A stretch of 64,000 nt of DNA from Sphingobacteriales bacterium 44-61. Its GTDB lineage: Bacteria > Bacteroidota > Bacteroidia > Chitinophagales > Chitinophagaceae. The first letter of the stretch is position 1. Each line of letters opens with the position of its first letter. Shown here one piece after another: positions 62,798 to 64,000 of the stretch. Location of the stretch: positions 378,801-442,800 of the forward strand of contig MKTW01000011.1 in the NCBI GenBank assembly GCA_001898405.1. Direction: 5' to 3'. The notes under the pieces were generated by a model. That model had not been told where the DNA came from. It searched no databases and was given only the letters and a program-made list of their open reading frames with translations. The position numbers and the translations under genes were made by a program.

Positions 62798-64000
62798 ATG
62801 GGAAACATAATAAAGAATAAGCCGGGGTTACATTTATTTTTTGTTTTGACGATGATGTTGTGGTGTTTTGTGACGGATGCGCAGCAACCGGCAAAAAAAA
62901 TGAACGTGATCTTTTTCCTGGTCGATGACCTGGGATGGAATGATGTGCAGTGCAATAATCCCAATTCTTTTTATGAAACACCGAATATCAATTCATTTGC
63001 CAAAGAGGGTACCAGATTTACCAATGCTTATGCATCCTGTCATGTATGCTCACCTTCACGCGCCAGCATCATGACTGGCAAATATCCTGCACGTTTGCAG
63101 TTGACCGACTGGCTGCCGGGAAGAAAGGATTATGCATTCCAGCAATTGAAAAATGCGCCGATCAACCAGCATCTGCCATTTGAGGACAAGACGATAGCGG
63201 AAACGTTTAAAGAAAACGGCTACCGTACAGCGATATTTGGCAAATGGCATCTTGGAGAAGACAGTTCTTCTCCTTTACAGCATGGATTTGATTACCGGGT
63301 GACCGAATGGAACAAAGGCTGGCCACTTACTTACTATTCACCGTTCCGGTTAAAAGGACTGGAAGGCCCTGATGGAGAATACCTCACAGACAGGCTCACT
63401 ACGGAAGCGCTGAAATATATTGAGCAGAACAAGGATGCTCCCTTTTTTATGTACCTCTCTCATTTTGCTGTTCATGATCCGATAGAAGGCCGTGCGGACC
63501 TGGTGAAAAAATACCAGGAAAAATTAAAGAAGCTGCCACCGTCTGCAATGCCGTATATACTGGAAGGCAACCCGGACGACCCTAATCCTCTATCAAGGCA
63601 GGCGTTGGATGAAATGATACAACAAAAAGAATATGCAGGTTATTCGATCTTGCCTCATCGTACCGTTAAAATAAAGCAACGGCAGGATAATGTGCAGTTC
63701 GCTGCTGTGGTGGAAAGCATGGATGAAAGTCTTGGCCGGGTACTTGCCAAATTAAAGGAACTGGGATTGGAAGATAATACCATTGTCGTATTCGTGTCTG
63801 ATAACGGCGGCATGTCGGGTGCCAATTTTGCCAGGCCCGGCAAAAAATTTGGTGAAGCTGCACTGGATAAGGAATTCGCTACTTCCAATCTGCCTTTGCG
63901 CGGTGCTAAAGGATGGTTTTATGAAGGTGGCATCCGTGTGCCAATGATCGTAAAATGGCCGGGTCATAACACCCCCAACACAACGACCGATGTGCCCGTG
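62798..64000 (+). CDS. Sulfatase 2, cut by the window end
   Basis: A second sulfatase that starts at the ATG at 62798 and stays open through base 64000 (401 codons). The signal peptide ends at about residue 29 (TDAQQ). Landmarks are FFLVDDLGWNDVQ, the formylglycine motif CSPSRASIMTGKYP with Cys84, GKWHLG near 150, and FVSDNGGMSG. It differs clearly from sulfatase 1, so the pair may remove sulfate from different positions. It lies 32 bases after sulfatase 1. Confidence 0.94.
   Translation, partial: MGNIIKNKPGLHLFFVLTMMLWCFVTDAQQPAKKMNVIFFLVDDLGWNDVQCNNPNSFYETPNINSFAKEGTRFTNAYASCHVCSPSRASIMTGKYPARLQLTDWLPGRKDYAFQQLKNAPINQHLPFEDKTIAETFKENGYRTAIFGKWHLGEDSSSPLQHGFDYRVTEWNKGWPLTYYSPFRLKGLEGPDGEYLTDRLTTEALKYIEQNKDAPFFMYLSHFAVHDPIEGRADLVKKYQEKLKKLPPSAMPYILEGNPDDPNPLSRQALDEMIQQKEYAGYSILPHRTVKIKQRQDNVQFAAVVESMDESLGRVLAKLKELGLEDNTIVVFVSDNGGMSGANFARPGKKFGEAALDKEFATSNLPLRGAKGWFYEGGIRVPMIVKWPGHNTPNTTTDVPV

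Overview
The window looks like a member of the Bacteroidota, probably close to Chitinophagaceae. The evidence is two SusC/SusD pairs, a FecI/FecR-type sigma/anti-sigma pair, LytTR two-component genes, RteC, and Tra proteins of the CTnDOT type. Roughly the left two thirds (about 1-42.8 kb) reads as part of an integrative conjugative element (ICE). The right third (about 43-64 kb) reads as ordinary chromosomal metabolic genes. No rRNA, tRNA, CRISPR array, integrase or transposase was found, so at least one end of the element lies outside the window.

Left to right. (a) 0-2 kb: small unknown genes and a standalone LytTR protein. (b) 2-14.3 kb, minus strand: the transfer (mating-pore) operon. Transcription runs from a 171-aa membrane protein through TraE, TraF, TraG (VirB4 ATPase), three tandem TraI-like paralogues, TraJ, TraK, a TraL-like protein, TraM and TraN. 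It ends with a mobile-element protein and a DUF1016/PD-(D/E)XK nuclease. TraG is cut in two inside its Walker A loop by a 45-nt in-frame insert. The insert holds a perfect 10-bp inverted repeat and two stop codons, and removing it restores a textbook P-loop. (c) 14.5-20.8 kb: regulators, namely RteC, a LytTR response regulator with a TPR histidine kinase, a membrane LuxR-type protein and a Crp/Fnr-like protein. (d) 21-30.1 kb: a cargo module. A MauE/DoxX-like protein and a small exported peptide lie on the plus strand. Facing them is a sigma factor / FecR / SusC (with STN domain) / SusD / redoxin series on the minus strand. (e) 30.3-36.8 kb: the mobilisation module, with a second copy of the mobile-element protein family, a VirD4-like coupling protein, an HUH relaxase, a relaxosome protein, a candidate oriT and four small genes.

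(f) 37.2-42.2 kb, plus strand: a tight three-gene operon. It encodes a 1142-aa cytoplasmic histidine-kinase-like protein, a lone receiver domain, and a receiver fused to a TOPRIM nuclease domain. This matches the architecture of the Detocs anti-phage system (DtcA/DtcB/DtcC) in its TOPRIM-effector form and is the most striking gene system here. Just after it, 42.4-42.8 kb holds imperfect direct repeats with a tRNA-T-loop-like core, which could mark the right end of the element.

(g) 42.9-48.7 kb: a DoxX-like protein, an ECF sigma factor, a di-haem cytochrome c peroxidase-like lipoprotein and a fused ResB/CcsA cytochrome c assembly protein. (h) 48.9-51 kb: a RibD/DHFR-like reductase and an unknown TPR-like protein. 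(i) 51.2-64 kb: ADP-ribosylglycohydrolase, ribokinase, sugar permease, SusC, SusD, a parallel beta-helix protein and two sulfatases, the second cut by the window end. This set resembles the ribose-utilisation (rus) loci of Bacteroidota, extended with enzymes for a sulfated or polymeric substrate.
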